NCBI RefSeq assembly: GCF_001483755.1
Contig: NZ_LQBK01000002.1
Coordinates: 257,041 to 321,040, forward strand
Length of the DNA stretch: 64,000 nucleotides
Reading direction: 5' to 3'
DNA from: Kocuria rosea subsp. polaris
GTDB lineage: Bacteria; Actinomycetota; Actinomycetes; Actinomycetales; Micrococcaceae
The translations under genes were made by a program, and so were the position numbers. Shown here one piece after another: positions 53,264 to 62,644 of this stretch; within the stretch, counting starts at the first letter, position 1; every line of letters starts with the position of its first letter. A model generated the notes under the pieces. That model did not search any database, was not told the DNA's origin, and saw nothing but the letters and a program-made list of their open reading frames with translations.

Positions 53264-54291
53264 GCCGCGGTCGTGCGACCGCGGGACTGCTCGCCGTCGC
53301 CGCGCTCACCGGGTGCGGCGGGGCGGGGGAGGACCCCCCGCCGCCCCCGGTCGCCGTGACGACCCCCGCCGCGGAGCCCGTCCGGATCGCCGCGGGGCCC
53401 ACCGGCCAGACGGCCGTGCTCGCCCACGTCTACGCCGGGCGGCTCCGGGAGGCGGGCTTCGACGCGAGCGTGGTCGACGCCGGGACGGACCGCGCCGACT
53501 ACCTCGGGGCCCTCGAGCGGGGGGACGTGGAGGTCGCCGCGGACTACTCCGGCAACCTGTACCTGCACCTGCGCGGCCGGGCCCCGGTGGGCCCGGCCAC
53601 GGCGGCGCCCACGGACGGCTCGACGCCCACCCCGACGCCGTCCCCGGCCGCCGAGGACGGCGGGCTCGCCGAGGACCTCTCCGAGCTGCTGGGCCTGGGG
53701 GGGGAGCGCGCGGACGACGACGACGTGCTGGCCGGTGTGCGGGACGTGCTGCCCGAGGGGCTGCGGACCCTCGAGCCGGCCCCGGCGGAGAACACGGTGG
53801 CGGTCGTCGTGACCCGTCCGACCGCCGTCGAGCACGGGCTCACCGACCTGGAGGACCTGGGGCCGGTGTGCGACGAGCTGGCGCTGGGCACCGACCTCGA
53901 CTTCGCGGGCCGCTCCTACGGCCCGCAGGGGCTGGCGGAGGCCTACGAGTGCGTGCCCGGCAGGTTTGTGCCGTTCGGCGCCCAGGAGGACCTCGTGGAC
54001 GCGCTGCTCCAGGACCGCGTGCAGGCGGCGGCCCTGTTCACGGCCTCGCCCGCGATCGAGGACAACGCCCTCGTGGTCCTGGCCGACCCGCTCAACAACT
54101 TCGTCCCGCAGCGCGTGGTCCCCGTGGCCGCCGAGGACCTGCCGGACGCGGCCGCGGACGTCGTCGACGCGGTCTCCGCGCAGATCGGCACGGACGACCT
54201 GGTGCTGATGACCCGGATGACCTCCGCCCGCGACCCGTACACCCCGGAGGACGCCGCGCGGTACTGGCTCGAGGGCGGCGACGACACCTGA
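53260..54291 (+). CDS. Glycine betaine/choline-type (OpuAC family) substrate-binding lipoprotein, orphan
   Basis: 343 residues. The signal peptide (SRGRATAGLLAVAALTGCG) ends in lipobox LTGC. The mature part follows the OpuCC/ProX-like pattern: PVRIAAGPTGQTAVLAHVYAGRLREAGFDASVV, LERGDVEVAADYSGNLYLHL, DLEDLGPVCDELALGTDLDFAGRSYGPQGLAEAYE and DNALVVLADPLNNFVPQRVVPV. A Thr/Pro/Glu/Asp-rich insert near residues 108-150 interrupts the first lobe. No permease or ATPase gene is adjacent, so it must work with a transporter elsewhere or bind a ligand for another purpose. It is translationally coupled to the Nudix gene. Confidence 0.8.
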   Translation: MSRGRATAGLLAVAALTGCGGAGEDPPPPPVAVTTPAAEPVRIAAGPTGQTAVLAHVYAGRLREAGFDASVVDAGTDRADYLGALERGDVEVAADYSGNLYLHLRGRAPVGPATAAPTDGSTPTPTPSPAAEDGGLAEDLSELLGLGGERADDDDVLAGVRDVLPEGLRTLEPAPAENTVAVVVTRPTAVEHGLTDLEDLGPVCDELALGTDLDFAGRSYGPQGLAEAYECVPGRFVPFGAQEDLVDALLQDRVQAAALFTASPAIEDNALVVLADPLNNFVPQRVVPVAAEDLPDAAADVVDAVSAQIGTDDLVLMTRMTSARDPYTPEDAARYWLEGGDDT

Positions 54292-54322
54292 GCGGCGCCC
54301 CGGGCGGCGCCCGGCCCGGGGG

Positions 54323-54328
54323 TAAGGT
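54323..54328 (+). promoter_or_regulatory. -10 hexamer of a leaderless aminotransferase transcript
   Basis: TAAGGT, seven bases, then the ATG at 54336. Confidence 0.6.
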
Positions 54329-54335
54329 GTACCGC

Positions 54336-55553
54336 ATGTCAGTGGTGAAGCAGTCCGACAAGCTCAAGAACGTCCTCTACGACATCCGCGGCCCCGTGCT
54401 GGAGCAGGCGGAGCACATGGAGGCGGAGGGCCACCGGATCCTCAAGCTCAACATCGGCAACCCCGCGCCGTTCGGCTTCGAGGCACCCGACGCGATCCTC
54501 GTGGACATGATCAAGAACCTGCCCAACGCGCAGGGCTACTCGGACTCCCGCGGCATCTACTCGGCGCGCACCGCCGTGGTGCAGTACTACCAGACGCGCG
54601 GGATCATGAACCTCGACACCGACGACGTCTACCTGGGCAACGGCGTCTCCGAGCTGATCACCATGACGCTGCAGGCGCTGTGCAACCCCGGCGACGAGAT
54701 CCTCATCCCGTCCCCGGACTACCCGCTGTGGACGGCGTCGGTGGCGCTGTCCGGCGGCACCCCCGTGCACTACCGGTGCGACGAGGACAACGACTGGAAC
54801 CCCGACCTCGAGGACCTCGCGGCGAAGATCACGCCCAGCACCAAGGGCATCGTGATCATCAACCCGAACAACCCCACCGGCGCGGTGTACTCCCGCGAGG
54901 TGCTGCAGTCCATCGTGGACCTCGCCGCCGAGCACGAGCTCATTCTGTTCTCCGACGAGATCTACGAGAAGATCACCTATGACGACGCCGAGATGGTCAA
55001 CACCGCGACCCTCACCGGCGAGGACGTGCTGTGCCTGACCTTCTCCGGTCTCTCCAAGGCCTACCGGGTGGCCGGGTACCGCGCCGGGTGGCTGGCGATC
55101 ACCGGGCCCAACTGGAAGGCCGAGAGCTTCATCGAGGGCATCAAGCTGCTGGCCAACATGCGGATGTGCGCCAACGTCCCGGCCCAGCACGCGATCCAGA
55201 CGGCGCTGGGCGGCTACCAGTCGATCAACGACCTGATCCTGCCCGGGGGACGGCTCAAGGCTCAGCGGGACCTCGCCCACCGGCGGCTCAACGAGATCGA
55301 CGGCGTGTCCTGCCGGCAGGCCGACGGCGCCCTGTACCTGTTCCCCAAGCTCGACGTGGAGAAGTTCAACATCGTCGACGACGAGAAGTTCGCCCTCGAC
55401 CTGCTCAAGGAGCAGAAGATCCTCGTCAGCCACGGCCGGGCGTTCAACTGGCCGCGGCCGGACCACTTCCGGCTCGTCACCCTCCCGTCCGTGGAGATGC
55501 TGGCCACGGCGCTGGACCGGATCGAGGAGTTCCTGAGCAACTACCGCCAGTGA
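54336..55553 (+). CDS. PLP-dependent class I aminotransferase, AlaA-like
   Basis: 405 residues, close in sequence style to glutamate-pyruvate aminotransferase AlaA. SDKLKNVLYDIRGPVLEQAEHMEAEGHRILKLNIGNPAPFGFEAPD opens the protein. Further motifs are YLGNGVSELITMTLQALCNPGDEILIPSPDYPLW, IVIINPNNPTGAVYS, LFSDEIYEKI and the PLP lysine in TFSGLSKAYRVAGYRAGW. It most likely makes alanine from pyruvate and glutamate. The start is fixed by a TAAGGT hexamer seven bases upstream. Confidence 0.92.
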   Translation: MSVVKQSDKLKNVLYDIRGPVLEQAEHMEAEGHRILKLNIGNPAPFGFEAPDAILVDMIKNLPNAQGYSDSRGIYSARTAVVQYYQTRGIMNLDTDDVYLGNGVSELITMTLQALCNPGDEILIPSPDYPLWTASVALSGGTPVHYRCDEDNDWNPDLEDLAAKITPSTKGIVIINPNNPTGAVYSREVLQSIVDLAAEHELILFSDEIYEKITYDDAEMVNTATLTGEDVLCLTFSGLSKAYRVAGYRAGWLAITGPNWKAESFIEGIKLLANMRMCANVPAQHAIQTALGGYQSINDLILPGGRLKAQRDLAHRRLNEIDGVSCRQADGALYLFPKLDVEKFNIVDDEKFALDLLKEQKILVSHGRAFNWPRPDHFRLVTLPSVEMLATALDRIEEFLSNYRQ

Positions 55554-55603
55554 CCGGCGGCGCCGCGCACCGCGGCCCGCCCCGCACCCCCAGGAGGTCC
55601 AGC

Positions 55604-56473
55604 ATGCGCGCAGCCGACCGGAGCCCCGGCACCGGGTTCGTCCAGGACGTGCGGCCCCTGCTGCGCGCCCGGCCGGGACTGTCCCTGGACGCCGTGGACA
55701 CCCGCTCCACCCCCGGGTTCGCGGGGGGCAAGAAGGCCGGCACCACGCTGCGGGCCGCCCGGGACGCGGAGCTGTCCGAGCTGCAGCGCCAGATCTACGC
55801 CAACGCCACGGTGGGCGCCCGGCACCGGGTGCTGCTGGTGCTCCAGGGAATGGACACCTCCGGGAAGGGCGGCGTCATCCAGCACGTCCTGGGCGGGCTG
55901 AGCCCGCACGGCGTGCACACCCACGGCTTCGGCCGGCCCACCGAGGAGGAGGCCGCCCAGCACTTCCTCCAGCGGGTCCGGCGCCAGCTGCCCCGCCCGG
56001 GGGTGATCGGCGCGTTCGACCGCTCCCACTACGAGGACGTGCTCGTGCCCGTGGTGCACGACGTGCTCGACGACCGTCAGCTCGAGCGGCGCTACACCGA
56101 GATCCGCCACTTCGAGCAGGAGCTCGCCGACGACGGGGTGATCGTCGTCAAGGTGTTCCTGCACCTGGGCCTGGACGAGCAGCGCGAGAATCTCCTCGCC
56201 CGTATCGACGACCCGACGAAGCAGTGGAAGTTCGACCCCTCGGACCTCGAGGCCCGCAGCCGGTGGGACACCTACCTGGCCGCCTACGAGCGGGCCATCG
56301 ACGCGACCGACGCCGATCACGCGCCCTGGTACGTGGTGCCCACCGACCGGAAGTGGTACGCCCGGGCCGTGGTCCAGGACCTGTTGATCTCCGCGCTCAG
56401 GGGCCTGCGGCTCGACTGGCCGGAGCCCGGCTACGACGTCGAGGAGGCGCGCCGGCGCCTCGCCGAGCTCTGA
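55604..56473 (+). CDS. Polyphosphate kinase 2 family (polyphosphate:nucleotide phosphotransferase)
   Basis: 289 residues. PPK2 motifs: LLVLQGMDTSGKGGVIQHVLGGLSPHGV (Walker A at GMDTSGKGG near 84), FDRSHYEDVLVPVVHDVL (Walker B/lid region) and WKFDPSDLEARSRWDTYLAAYERAI. The layout is that of the single-domain PPK2-related group that phosphorylates nucleotides from polyphosphate. ATG follows AGGAGG by six bases. The CYTH-CHAD protein at 46.6 kb may act on the same polymer. The stop codon lies inside the first unit of a degenerate repeat array. Confidence 0.92.
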   Translation: MRAADRSPGTGFVQDVRPLLRARPGLSLDAVDTRSTPGFAGGKKAGTTLRAARDAELSELQRQIYANATVGARHRVLLVLQGMDTSGKGGVIQHVLGGLSPHGVHTHGFGRPTEEEAAQHFLQRVRRQLPRPGVIGAFDRSHYEDVLVPVVHDVLDDRQLERRYTEIRHFEQELADDGVIVVKVFLHLGLDEQRENLLARIDDPTKQWKFDPSDLEARSRWDTYLAAYERAIDATDADHAPWYVVPTDRKWYARAVVQDLLISALRGLRLDWPEPGYDVEEARRRLAEL

Positions 56474-56560
56474 CCCCCGCCGAGCTCTGACTCCCGCCGC
56501 GCTGACCCGCGCCGAGCTGGCTTCTGCCGAGCTGACCCCTGCGGAGCCGACCCCTGCCGA
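56462..56560 (+). repeat. Degenerate 15-17 bp tandem repeat at the end of the PPK2 gene
   Basis: At least six units of the pattern GCCGAGCTGACCCCT start at 56462, 56479, 56496, 56511, 56526 and 56541. The first unit contains the PPK2 stop codon. Related GC-rich words continue to about 56640. This accounts for most of the 184-bp gap before xseB; nothing else is visible there. Confidence 0.75.
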
Positions 56561-56657
56561 GGTCGGCACCCCCGGCCGGGTCCTGACTCCTGCCGGAGTC
56601 GGGACCACCGGCCAGGCCTGACCCCTGCCGGGCTCCGACCTGACGGGGGAGCCGGGC

Positions 56658-56933
56658 TCAGCCGCGCCCGGCGCCCTCCTCCTCGCCGTCGCCGTCGGTG
56701 TCCGCGCGCCGGGCACGGGCCGCGTCGAGCCGTTCGCGGGCGCCGTCGAGCCACTGCTCGCACCGGGTGGCCAGCGCCTCGCCGCGCTCCCACAGGGCGA
56801 GGGACTCCTCGAGGGACGTGCCCCCGGTCTCGAGCCGGGAGACGACCTGCACGAGCTCCTCGCGGGCCTGCTCGTAGCCCAGGCCGGGGATGTCGGACAG
56901 GTCGGGTGCTGCGGGGTGGTCGGTGCTCGCCAT
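56658..56933 (-). CDS. xseB: Exodeoxyribonuclease VII small subunit
   Basis: 91 residues. The XseB core is [56 protein letters not shown], a helical hairpin that binds the large subunit; the rest is a short acidic tail. It follows xseA by 76 bases on the same strand. ExoVII degrades single-stranded DNA to oligonucleotides in repair and recombination. Confidence 0.94.
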   Translation of the reverse strand: MASTDHPAAPDLSDIPGLGYEQAREELVQVVSRLETGGTSLEESLALWERGEALATRCEQWLDGARERLDAARARRADTDGDGEEEGAGRG

Positions 56934-57009
56934 GGGTGGGACCTCTCGTTCGGGACGCTCGGGACGCTCGGAATCTTCGGGGCGGTCGGGGTGTCGGTGC
57001 TGCGGGGGA

Positions 57010-58311
57010 TCAGGAGGAGGCAGGGCGCTCGCCGGGGCGCCGGGCGGAGACGGTCTCGGCGCGCACGCCGAGCTCGCCCGCGGCCAGGCGCACCCCCAGC
57101 GGGTCGCCGGCGCGCACGGCCGCGGCGTCGGTGACCACGGCGCCGGAGGCGTCCACGACCACGGAGTAGCCGCGCTGCAGGGTCTCCTGGGGGGACAGCG
57201 CCCGCACCCGGGCTCGCAGGTGCCGCACGGCGTCGCGCTCGCGCAGCGTGCGGGAGTCCACCGCGGACAGCGCCCGGGTGCGCCAGCGGTCCACGTCCTC
57301 CTCCCGGAGCAGGATCATGTCCTCCGGCTGGGCCAGGGCGGGCCGGGAGCGCACGGCGGCGAGGCCGGCGGACTCCCGGTCCAGGAACGCCCGCACGGCG
57401 CGGTCCAGGCCCGCCCGCGCCCGGGCCACCCCGGCGCGCTCCTCGACGACGTCGGGGACGATCCGCTTGCCGGCGTCCGTGGGGGTCGAGGCCCGCAGGT
57501 CGGCCACCCAGTCCAGCAGCGGCTGGTCGTTCTCGTGCCCGATGGCGCTGACCACCGGGGTCCGGGCCGCCGCCACGGCCCGGATCAGCGACTCGTCGCT
57601 GAAGGCCAGCAGGTCCTCGAAAGAACCGCCGCCGCGGGCGATCACGATGACGTCCACCTCGGGCATGGCGTCGAGCTCGCGCAGCGCCTGCGTCACCGCG
57701 CGCACCGCGCCGGAGCCCTGCACCGCGACCTCGCGGACCTCGAAGTCCACGGCGGGCCAGCGCAGGGACGCGTTGCGGATGACGTCCTTCTCGGCGTCCG
57801 AGCTGCGCCCCGTGACGAGGCCGACCCGGCGGGGCAGCAGCGGCAGCGGCTGCTTCCGGGCGGCGTCGAAGAGCCCCTCCTCGGCGAGGGCGCGCCGCAG
57901 CCGCTCGAGCCGCTCCAGCAGGTCCCCGAGGCCCACCGGCCGGATGCCGCGGCCCAGCATGGACAGCCGGCCGGTCTTGGCCCAGAAGTCCGGCTTGAGC
58001 TGGGCGACCACGCGCATCCCCTTCTCCAGCGGGCGGTCCAGGTGGGCGGTCTCGTTGGCGAACAGGGTCACGGGCACCGAGATCTCGGCGTCGACGTCCC
58101 GCAGGGTCACGTAGGTGACGCGGGCGCGCCGGTTGAGCTCGATGATCTGGCCCTCGACCCACGTGGGCGCGCAGCGGGCGATGTAGGCGTGCAGGTTCTC
58201 CGAGAGCATCCGCAGCGGCCACGGGTTCTCCGGCGTGGTGCGGTCCGCCCGCGACGGCAGCTCCCGCGCACTGCCCGTGGGCGCGTCCTGCTGCGGCTCC
58301 AGATACGTCAT
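57010..58311 (-). CDS. xseA: Exodeoxyribonuclease VII large subunit
   Basis: 433 residues. The N-terminal OB fold ([46 protein letters not shown]) binds DNA. The catalytic core contains [66 protein letters not shown] and [16 protein letters not shown], all standard XseA motifs. A TAAGCA hexamer six bases before the ATG may be a leaderless promoter, weaker than the others. Forms a unit with xseB. Confidence 0.95.
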   Translation of the reverse strand: MTYLEPQQDAPTGSARELPSRADRTTPENPWPLRMLSENLHAYIARCAPTWVEGQIIELNRRARVTYVTLRDVDAEISVPVTLFANETAHLDRPLEKGMRVVAQLKPDFWAKTGRLSMLGRGIRPVGLGDLLERLERLRRALAEEGLFDAARKQPLPLLPRRVGLVTGRSSDAEKDVIRNASLRWPAVDFEVREVAVQGSGAVRAVTQALRELDAMPEVDVIVIARGGGSFEDLLAFSDESLIRAVAAARTPVVSAIGHENDQPLLDWVADLRASTPTDAGKRIVPDVVEERAGVARARAGLDRAVRAFLDRESAGLAAVRSRPALAQPEDMILLREEDVDRWRTRALSAVDSRTLRERDAVRHLRARVRALSPQETLQRGYSVVVDASGAVVTDAAAVRAGDPLGVRLAAGELGVRAETVSARRPGERPASS

Positions 58312-58363
58312 GCCTCATGCTTACCACCCGACGGGGACAGCCGTGCGCCCCGCCCGTCCTGCG

Positions 58364-58369
58364 TACAGT
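58364..58369 (+). promoter_or_regulatory. -10 hexamer of a leaderless membrane-protein transcript
   Basis: TACAGT, six bases, then the GTG at 58376, in the divergent gap to xseA. Confidence 0.6.
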
Positions 58370-58375
58370 GGTCCC

Positions 58376-59320
58376 GTGAGCCCCTCAGCACCCCCCGCTT
58401 CCGGACCCCGCTCCCGACGACGCGCCACGACGGTCCTGCGCACCGGTCTCGGCACCGTTCTCGGCCTCGCCACCGCCTCCCTCGTGGCGCTGCTCGTGCC
58501 CCTGCACTGGGCCGAGGACACCGTGGTCTCCCGCGACGGCTTCACCCGGGTGGTGGGCACCCTCGCGGAGGACCGGGACTTCCAGGAGGAGCTGGCCCGC
58601 ACGGCCGTGGGGCAGGCGACCGACCGGTTCCTGGGCGAGCGGGCCACCGGGGTGCCCTTCCTGGACCGGGCCCTGGAGAACCTGACGCGCCGCGCCGCGG
58701 ACGTCGCCGTCGGCCTCACGTCGGACCCGGCCTACCAGCGCGCGTGGACGCAGAGCCTGGCCCGCACGCACGCGGCGAACGTCCCCTCCGAGGGCGGGGT
58801 GGCGGAGCCGCCCCGGGACCTCGTGCTCGACCTCGGCCCGATGCTCCACGAGGTGGACGCGGCCGTGGAGCGCACCGCGGGCGTGGACGTGGGGCTCTCC
58901 GACCGGGAGGGCACCATGACCGTGCCGGGCTCCCGCACCGGGCGCCTGATCGAGGCCGGCACCCGGCTCACGGACCTCGCCGTCCCGCTCACCTGGACCG
59001 CCGCGGTGCTGGCGGTGCTCGCGCTGCTGGTGACCCGGCACCGCTTCGCCACGCTCGCCGTGATGGGGCTGGGCACGCTCGCCGGTCTGGGCGGGGTGTG
59101 GCTGCTCGTGGAGCACGGCTCGGAGCGGGCGACCGGCGTCCTGGGCTCGGACCCGGTGGTCCGGCTCGCCGTCGACCGGGTCGCCGTCCTGCTCACCGGC
59201 TCCCTCGGCGAGCAGATGGTCACGGCGGCCTGGGCCGCCGGGATCACGGGCGTGGTGGGCCTGGTCGGGGCGATCCTGGTGTCGGGTGGATCACGGCGCG
59301 GGCGCCGCCCCACCGCGTAG
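58376..59320 (+). CDS. Membrane protein of unknown function
   Basis: 314 residues, not recognised. A basic N-terminus precedes one helix ([25 protein letters not shown]). A largely helical extracytoplasmic region of about 150 residues follows ([37 protein letters not shown]...), then three C-terminal helices near 200-305. The pattern of one anchor, an outer domain and a helix cluster recurs in actinobacterial envelope proteins of unknown role. The GTG is fixed by a TACAGT hexamer six bases upstream. It ends 10 bases before ispH. Confidence 0.75.
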   Translation: MSPSAPPASGPRSRRRATTVLRTGLGTVLGLATASLVALLVPLHWAEDTVVSRDGFTRVVGTLAEDRDFQEELARTAVGQATDRFLGERATGVPFLDRALENLTRRAADVAVGLTSDPAYQRAWTQSLARTHAANVPSEGGVAEPPRDLVLDLGPMLHEVDAAVERTAGVDVGLSDREGTMTVPGSRTGRLIEAGTRLTDLAVPLTWTAAVLAVLALLVTRHRFATLAVMGLGTLAGLGGVWLLVEHGSERATGVLGSDPVVRLAVDRVAVLLTGSLGEQMVTAAWAAGITGVVGLVGAILVSGGSRRGRRPTA

Positions 59321-59323
59321 CAT
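59318..59323 (+). promoter_or_regulatory. -10 hexamer of a leaderless ispH transcript
   Basis: TAGCAT, seven bases, then the ATG at 59331. It overlaps the stop codon of the preceding gene and includes part of the in-frame ATG at 59322, which is thus ruled out as the start. Confidence 0.58.
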
Positions 59324-59330
59324 GGAGGCC

Positions 59331-60413
59331 ATGCCGACCACCGTTGCGCTCTCCATGCCCACCGTCCCCCGTTCCCGGCGCACCCCCGAGGACGTGGCCG
59401 CCGCCGCCCCCGTGGACGGTCCCAAGAAGGTCCTGCTCGCGTCCCCCCGCGGCTACTGCGCCGGCGTGGACCGCGCGGTCATCGCCGTGGAGAAGGCGCT
59501 CGAGCACTACGGCGCCCCGGTGTACGTGCGCAAGGAGATCGTGCACAACAAGTTCGTCGTCAGCACCCTCGAGGAGCAGGGCGCCGTGTTCGTCGAGGAG
59601 ACCGACGAGGTCCCGGAGGGGTCCCTGCTGATCTTCTCCGCCCACGGCGTCTCCCCGGCGGTCGTGGAGTCCGCGCGGTCCCGCGACCTGCACACCATCG
59701 ACGCCACGTGCCCGCTGGTGACCAAGGTGCACCGCGAGGCCGTGCGCTTCGCGAAGAGCGACTACGACATCCTGCTGATCGGCCACGACGGCCACGAGGA
59801 GGTCGAGGGCACCTTCGGCGAGGCGCCCGAGCACATCCAGGTGGTGAACAGTCCCGACGAGGTCGACCAGGTCGTGGTCCGCGACCCCGACAAGGTCGTG
59901 TGGCTGTCCCAGACCACCCTCAGCGTGGACGAGACCCTGGAGACCGTGCAGAAGCTGCGCGAGCGCTTCCCCTCCCTGCAGGACCCGCCCAGCGACGACA
60001 TCTGCTACGCGACCTCCAACCGGCAGACCGCGATCAAGAAGATCGCCCCGGACGCGGACCTCGTGATCGTCGTGGGCTCGGCGAACTCCTCGAACTCCGT
60101 GCGGCTCAAGGAGGTCGCCCTCGAGTACGGCGCCCGCCGCGCCGAGCGCGTGGACTTCGCGAACCAGGTGGACGAGTCCTGGTTCGAGGGCGTCGCCACC
60201 GTGGGCGTCACCTCCGGCGCCTCCGTGCCCGAGGTGCTCGTCAAGGACGTGCTGCGCCTGCTCGCCGACTACGGCTACGGCGAGGTCGAGGAGGTCGTCA
60301 CCGCCGAGGAGGACGTCCTGTTCTCCCTGCCCAAGGAGCTGCGCGCCCGGCTCACCGCCGCCGGGGACACCTCCCACCGGCTCGGCGGCCGGGGGGCCCG
60401 CCCCACCCGCTGA
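59331..60413 (+). CDS. ispH: 4-hydroxy-3-methylbut-2-enyl diphosphate reductase
   Basis: Last step of the MEP isoprenoid pathway, giving IPP and DMAPP. The 360-residue protein has the three Fe-S cysteines at about 43 ([11 protein letters not shown]), 127 ([11 protein letters not shown]) and 225 ([10 protein letters not shown]). Ligand residues lie in [38 protein letters not shown] and [10 protein letters not shown]. The N-terminus is about 30 residues longer than in E. coli, as often in Actinobacteria. The C-terminus ends in a short basic tail. Confidence 0.96.
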   Translation: MPTTVALSMPTVPRSRRTPEDVAAAAPVDGPKKVLLASPRGYCAGVDRAVIAVEKALEHYGAPVYVRKEIVHNKFVVSTLEEQGAVFVEETDEVPEGSLLIFSAHGVSPAVVESARSRDLHTIDATCPLVTKVHREAVRFAKSDYDILLIGHDGHEEVEGTFGEAPEHIQVVNSPDEVDQVVVRDPDKVVWLSQTTLSVDETLETVQKLRERFPSLQDPPSDDICYATSNRQTAIKKIAPDADLVIVVGSANSSNSVRLKEVALEYGARRAERVDFANQVDESWFEGVATVGVTSGASVPEVLVKDVLRLLADYGYGEVEEVVTAEEDVLFSLPKELRARLTAAGDTSHRLGGRGARPTR

Positions 60414-60434
60414 GGCCGGGACGGACCCGCCCGC

Positions 60435-61742
60435 TCAGCCCGCCGCGCGCTCGTCGAGCCGCTCCGGCACCCCGTCGCCCGGATCGGTGCGGGACGGGCG
60501 CTCCGCCGGCTCCGCAAGCTGCGCCGCCGCGGTGAACTCCGGGGCGGTGAGGGGGCGCGGCGCCACCACGAGGGGCCGCGTGCTGAGCCGCTCGTCCTCC
60601 GCGAGCGTGGGGTCGAGGTCGTTGATCCGCCGGGCCGTGGGGAACACCCGGGTCTCCACGGAGCCCGTGAGCCGGTTGTAGGTCTCGACCGACCTCTGCA
60701 GCGACCGGCCCATGTCGTCGAGGTGCTTGCCGACCGTGCCCAGCCGCTCGTAGAGCTGGCGGGAGAGGTCGAAGAGCTCCTTGGCGTTCTCCGTGAGCCC
60801 GTTCTGCCGCCACGTGAAGGCCACGGCCTTGAGCGAGGCGAGCAGCGAGACCGGGGACACGAGCGCCACGTTGCGGCTCGCGGCGTGGTCCAGCAGGGTC
60901 GGGTCCGCGTCCAGGGCCGCGGACAGCGCCGACTCGGCGGGCAGGAAGCACAGCACCAGCTCGGGGGAGGCGTCCCGCGCCTCCCAGTACTTCTTCGCGG
61001 CCAGCGCGTCCACGTGCCCGCGCACGGCCTTCGCGTGGCCGGCCAGCTGCGCCCGGCGCCCGGCGTCGTCCTCGGCGTCCTGGGCGCGCAGGTAGGCGGT
61101 CATGGGCGCCTTGGCGTCCAGGACGATGTCGCGGCCCCCCGGCAGGTGCACGACCATGTCCGGGCGGATCGCGCTGCGCTCGCCGTCCGCGGTGGTGCCG
61201 TTGGAGGCGACCTGCTCGCGGAAGTCGACGTGCGCGGTCATCCCCGCGGCCTCGACCACCCGGCGCAGCTGCACCTCGCCCCACGTGCCCCGCGCGGAGC
61301 CCGAGCGCAGCGCGGAGGACAGGGACGTGGTGGCGGTGCGCAGGTGGTCGCCCACCTCGCGGGTGTGGGCCAGGGCCTGGGTGATGCCGCCGTACTGCTC
61401 GGCCCGGTCCCGCTCGAGCGCTCTCACGTGCTCCTCGACCGAGCGCAGCTGGTGGGCCACCGGGGCCAGGGCCCGCAGCACGTTGTTGTCCTGCACCGAG
61501 CGGGCGTCGGCGTCCCGCAGCCGGTCCTCGAGCTGGGCGCGCGCCTCGACCGCCGCGGCCCGTTCGGAGGCCAGCTCCACGAGCCGGTCCTGGACGGCGG
61601 CGAGCTCGGCCTGGAGCCCGGCCCGCTCCTCCTCCGCGTCCCGCGCGTCCCGGGCGGCACGGGCCCGGGCCGCGGCGGCGCCCAGGAGGGCGCCCACGAG
61701 CAGGGCGAGCAGGACGAGGACGACGACGAGGCTGACGGTCAT
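60435..61742 (-). CDS. rmuC: DNA recombination protein RmuC
   Basis: 435 residues. An N-terminal membrane anchor (VSLVVVLVLLALLVGALLG) precedes a long coiled coil (about 25-150). The RmuC nuclease-like domain has RGTWGEVQLRRVVEAAGM, IRPDMVVHLPGGRDIVLDAKAPMTAYLRAQ and SPELVLCFLPAESALSAAL. The DAK motif fits the predicted PD-(D/E)xK fold. RmuC limits some recombination between short inverted repeats in E. coli. ATG at 61742 starts the anchor; an upstream in-frame start would add ten residues. Convergent with ispH. Confidence 0.9.
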   Translation of the reverse strand: MTVSLVVVLVLLALLVGALLGAAAARARAARDARDAEEERAGLQAELAAVQDRLVELASERAAAVEARAQLEDRLRDADARSVQDNNVLRALAPVAHQLRSVEEHVRALERDRAEQYGGITQALAHTREVGDHLRTATTSLSSALRSGSARGTWGEVQLRRVVEAAGMTAHVDFREQVASNGTTADGERSAIRPDMVVHLPGGRDIVLDAKAPMTAYLRAQDAEDDAGRRAQLAGHAKAVRGHVDALAAKKYWEARDASPELVLCFLPAESALSAALDADPTLLDHAASRNVALVSPVSLLASLKAVAFTWRQNGLTENAKELFDLSRQLYERLGTVGKHLDDMGRSLQRSVETYNRLTGSVETRVFPTARRINDLDPTLAEDERLSTRPLVVAPRPLTAPEFTAAAQLAEPAERPSRTDPGDGVPERLDERAAG

Positions 61743-61833
61743 GCCCAGCAGTGTGGCACGCCGGCCGGACACCGCACGGCAGCGGCGCCGACCGCCGCCC
61801 GGTCCGCGGCGCCGCCCGCCGCGCGGTCAGCGC

Positions 61834-62595
61834 TCAGCGCCGGATCGTGGTCCGGCGCACGGCCAGCAGCACCACGGCGGCGAAGACCGCGGCCCAGACC
61901 CCGGTGTTGAGCAGCAGCGCCCACAGGGGATCGGACTCCACGGGCGGCCCGCTGGTCGCCACGACGTCGCCCTCCACGAGCGGGTACCGGGCCAGCCCGG
62001 CCAGCCCGTAGAGCGGGGTGAACCGCGCGATGTCGAGCATCACGCCGGTGAGGGGGACGAAGAGGTTGCCGAAGAAGCTGAGCACCACGAGCATCCCGGA
62101 GGCCGCCCCCACCGCGGACTCGGAGCGGAACAGCAGCCCGGCCGCCAGGCCGTAGAGGGCGAACACCGAGGAGCCGGCCACGACGATCGCGCCCGTGACG
62201 GGCCAGCGCCAGCCGCCCAGCTCGGCGCCGGTCAGGGCGCCCACCGCGTAGACCACGAGGACCGGCAGCACGGCCATGGCCAGGGCCACGGCCACCTTGG
62301 CCAGGACGTATCCGTGCCGCGGGGCCGGGGTGAGCCCGATCTGCCGGCCCCAGCCGCGGGCCTGCTCCACCGCGGCGGAGCCGGCGATCGAGGTGGTCGC
62401 GGTGACCGCCCCGTAGACCGCCATCGAGATCATGTTGTACCCACCGGCGTTGCCGTGGCCCACCGGCAGGTCCGAGAAGTCCCCCAGCGCCGTGAACATC
62501 ACGTACAGCACGGCGGGCAGGACCACCACGAAGAAGGTGTTCTCGACCATGCGCACGTTGCGGCGCAGGTCGTGGGCGGCGTAGGCGATGCTCAT
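61834..62595 (-). CDS. ABC-2 type transporter permease
   Basis: 253-residue inner-membrane protein with six helices, from YAAHDLRRNVRMVENTFFVVVLPAVLYVMFTALG through GGYNMISMAVYGAVTATTSIAGSAAVEQARGWGRQIGLTP to a final LLLNTGVWAAVFAAVVLLAVRR. The QARGWGRQ coupling segment and the PLTGVMLDIARFTPLYGLAGLARYP motif are typical of DrrB/NatB-like exporters. It works with the ATPase encoded just upstream; the substrate (drug, lipid or ion) is unknown. Confidence 0.88.
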   Translation of the reverse strand: MSIAYAAHDLRRNVRMVENTFFVVVLPAVLYVMFTALGDFSDLPVGHGNAGGYNMISMAVYGAVTATTSIAGSAAVEQARGWGRQIGLTPAPRHGYVLAKVAVALAMAVLPVLVVYAVGALTGAELGGWRWPVTGAIVVAGSSVFALYGLAAGLLFRSESAVGAASGMLVVLSFFGNLFVPLTGVMLDIARFTPLYGLAGLARYPLVEGDVVATSGPPVESDPLWALLLNTGVWAAVFAAVVLLAVRRTTIRR

Positions 62596-62644
62596 GGCGC
62601 TGGTCCTCCGGGGACGGGTCGGGGCAGGGGGTCTCGTGGGCGGG

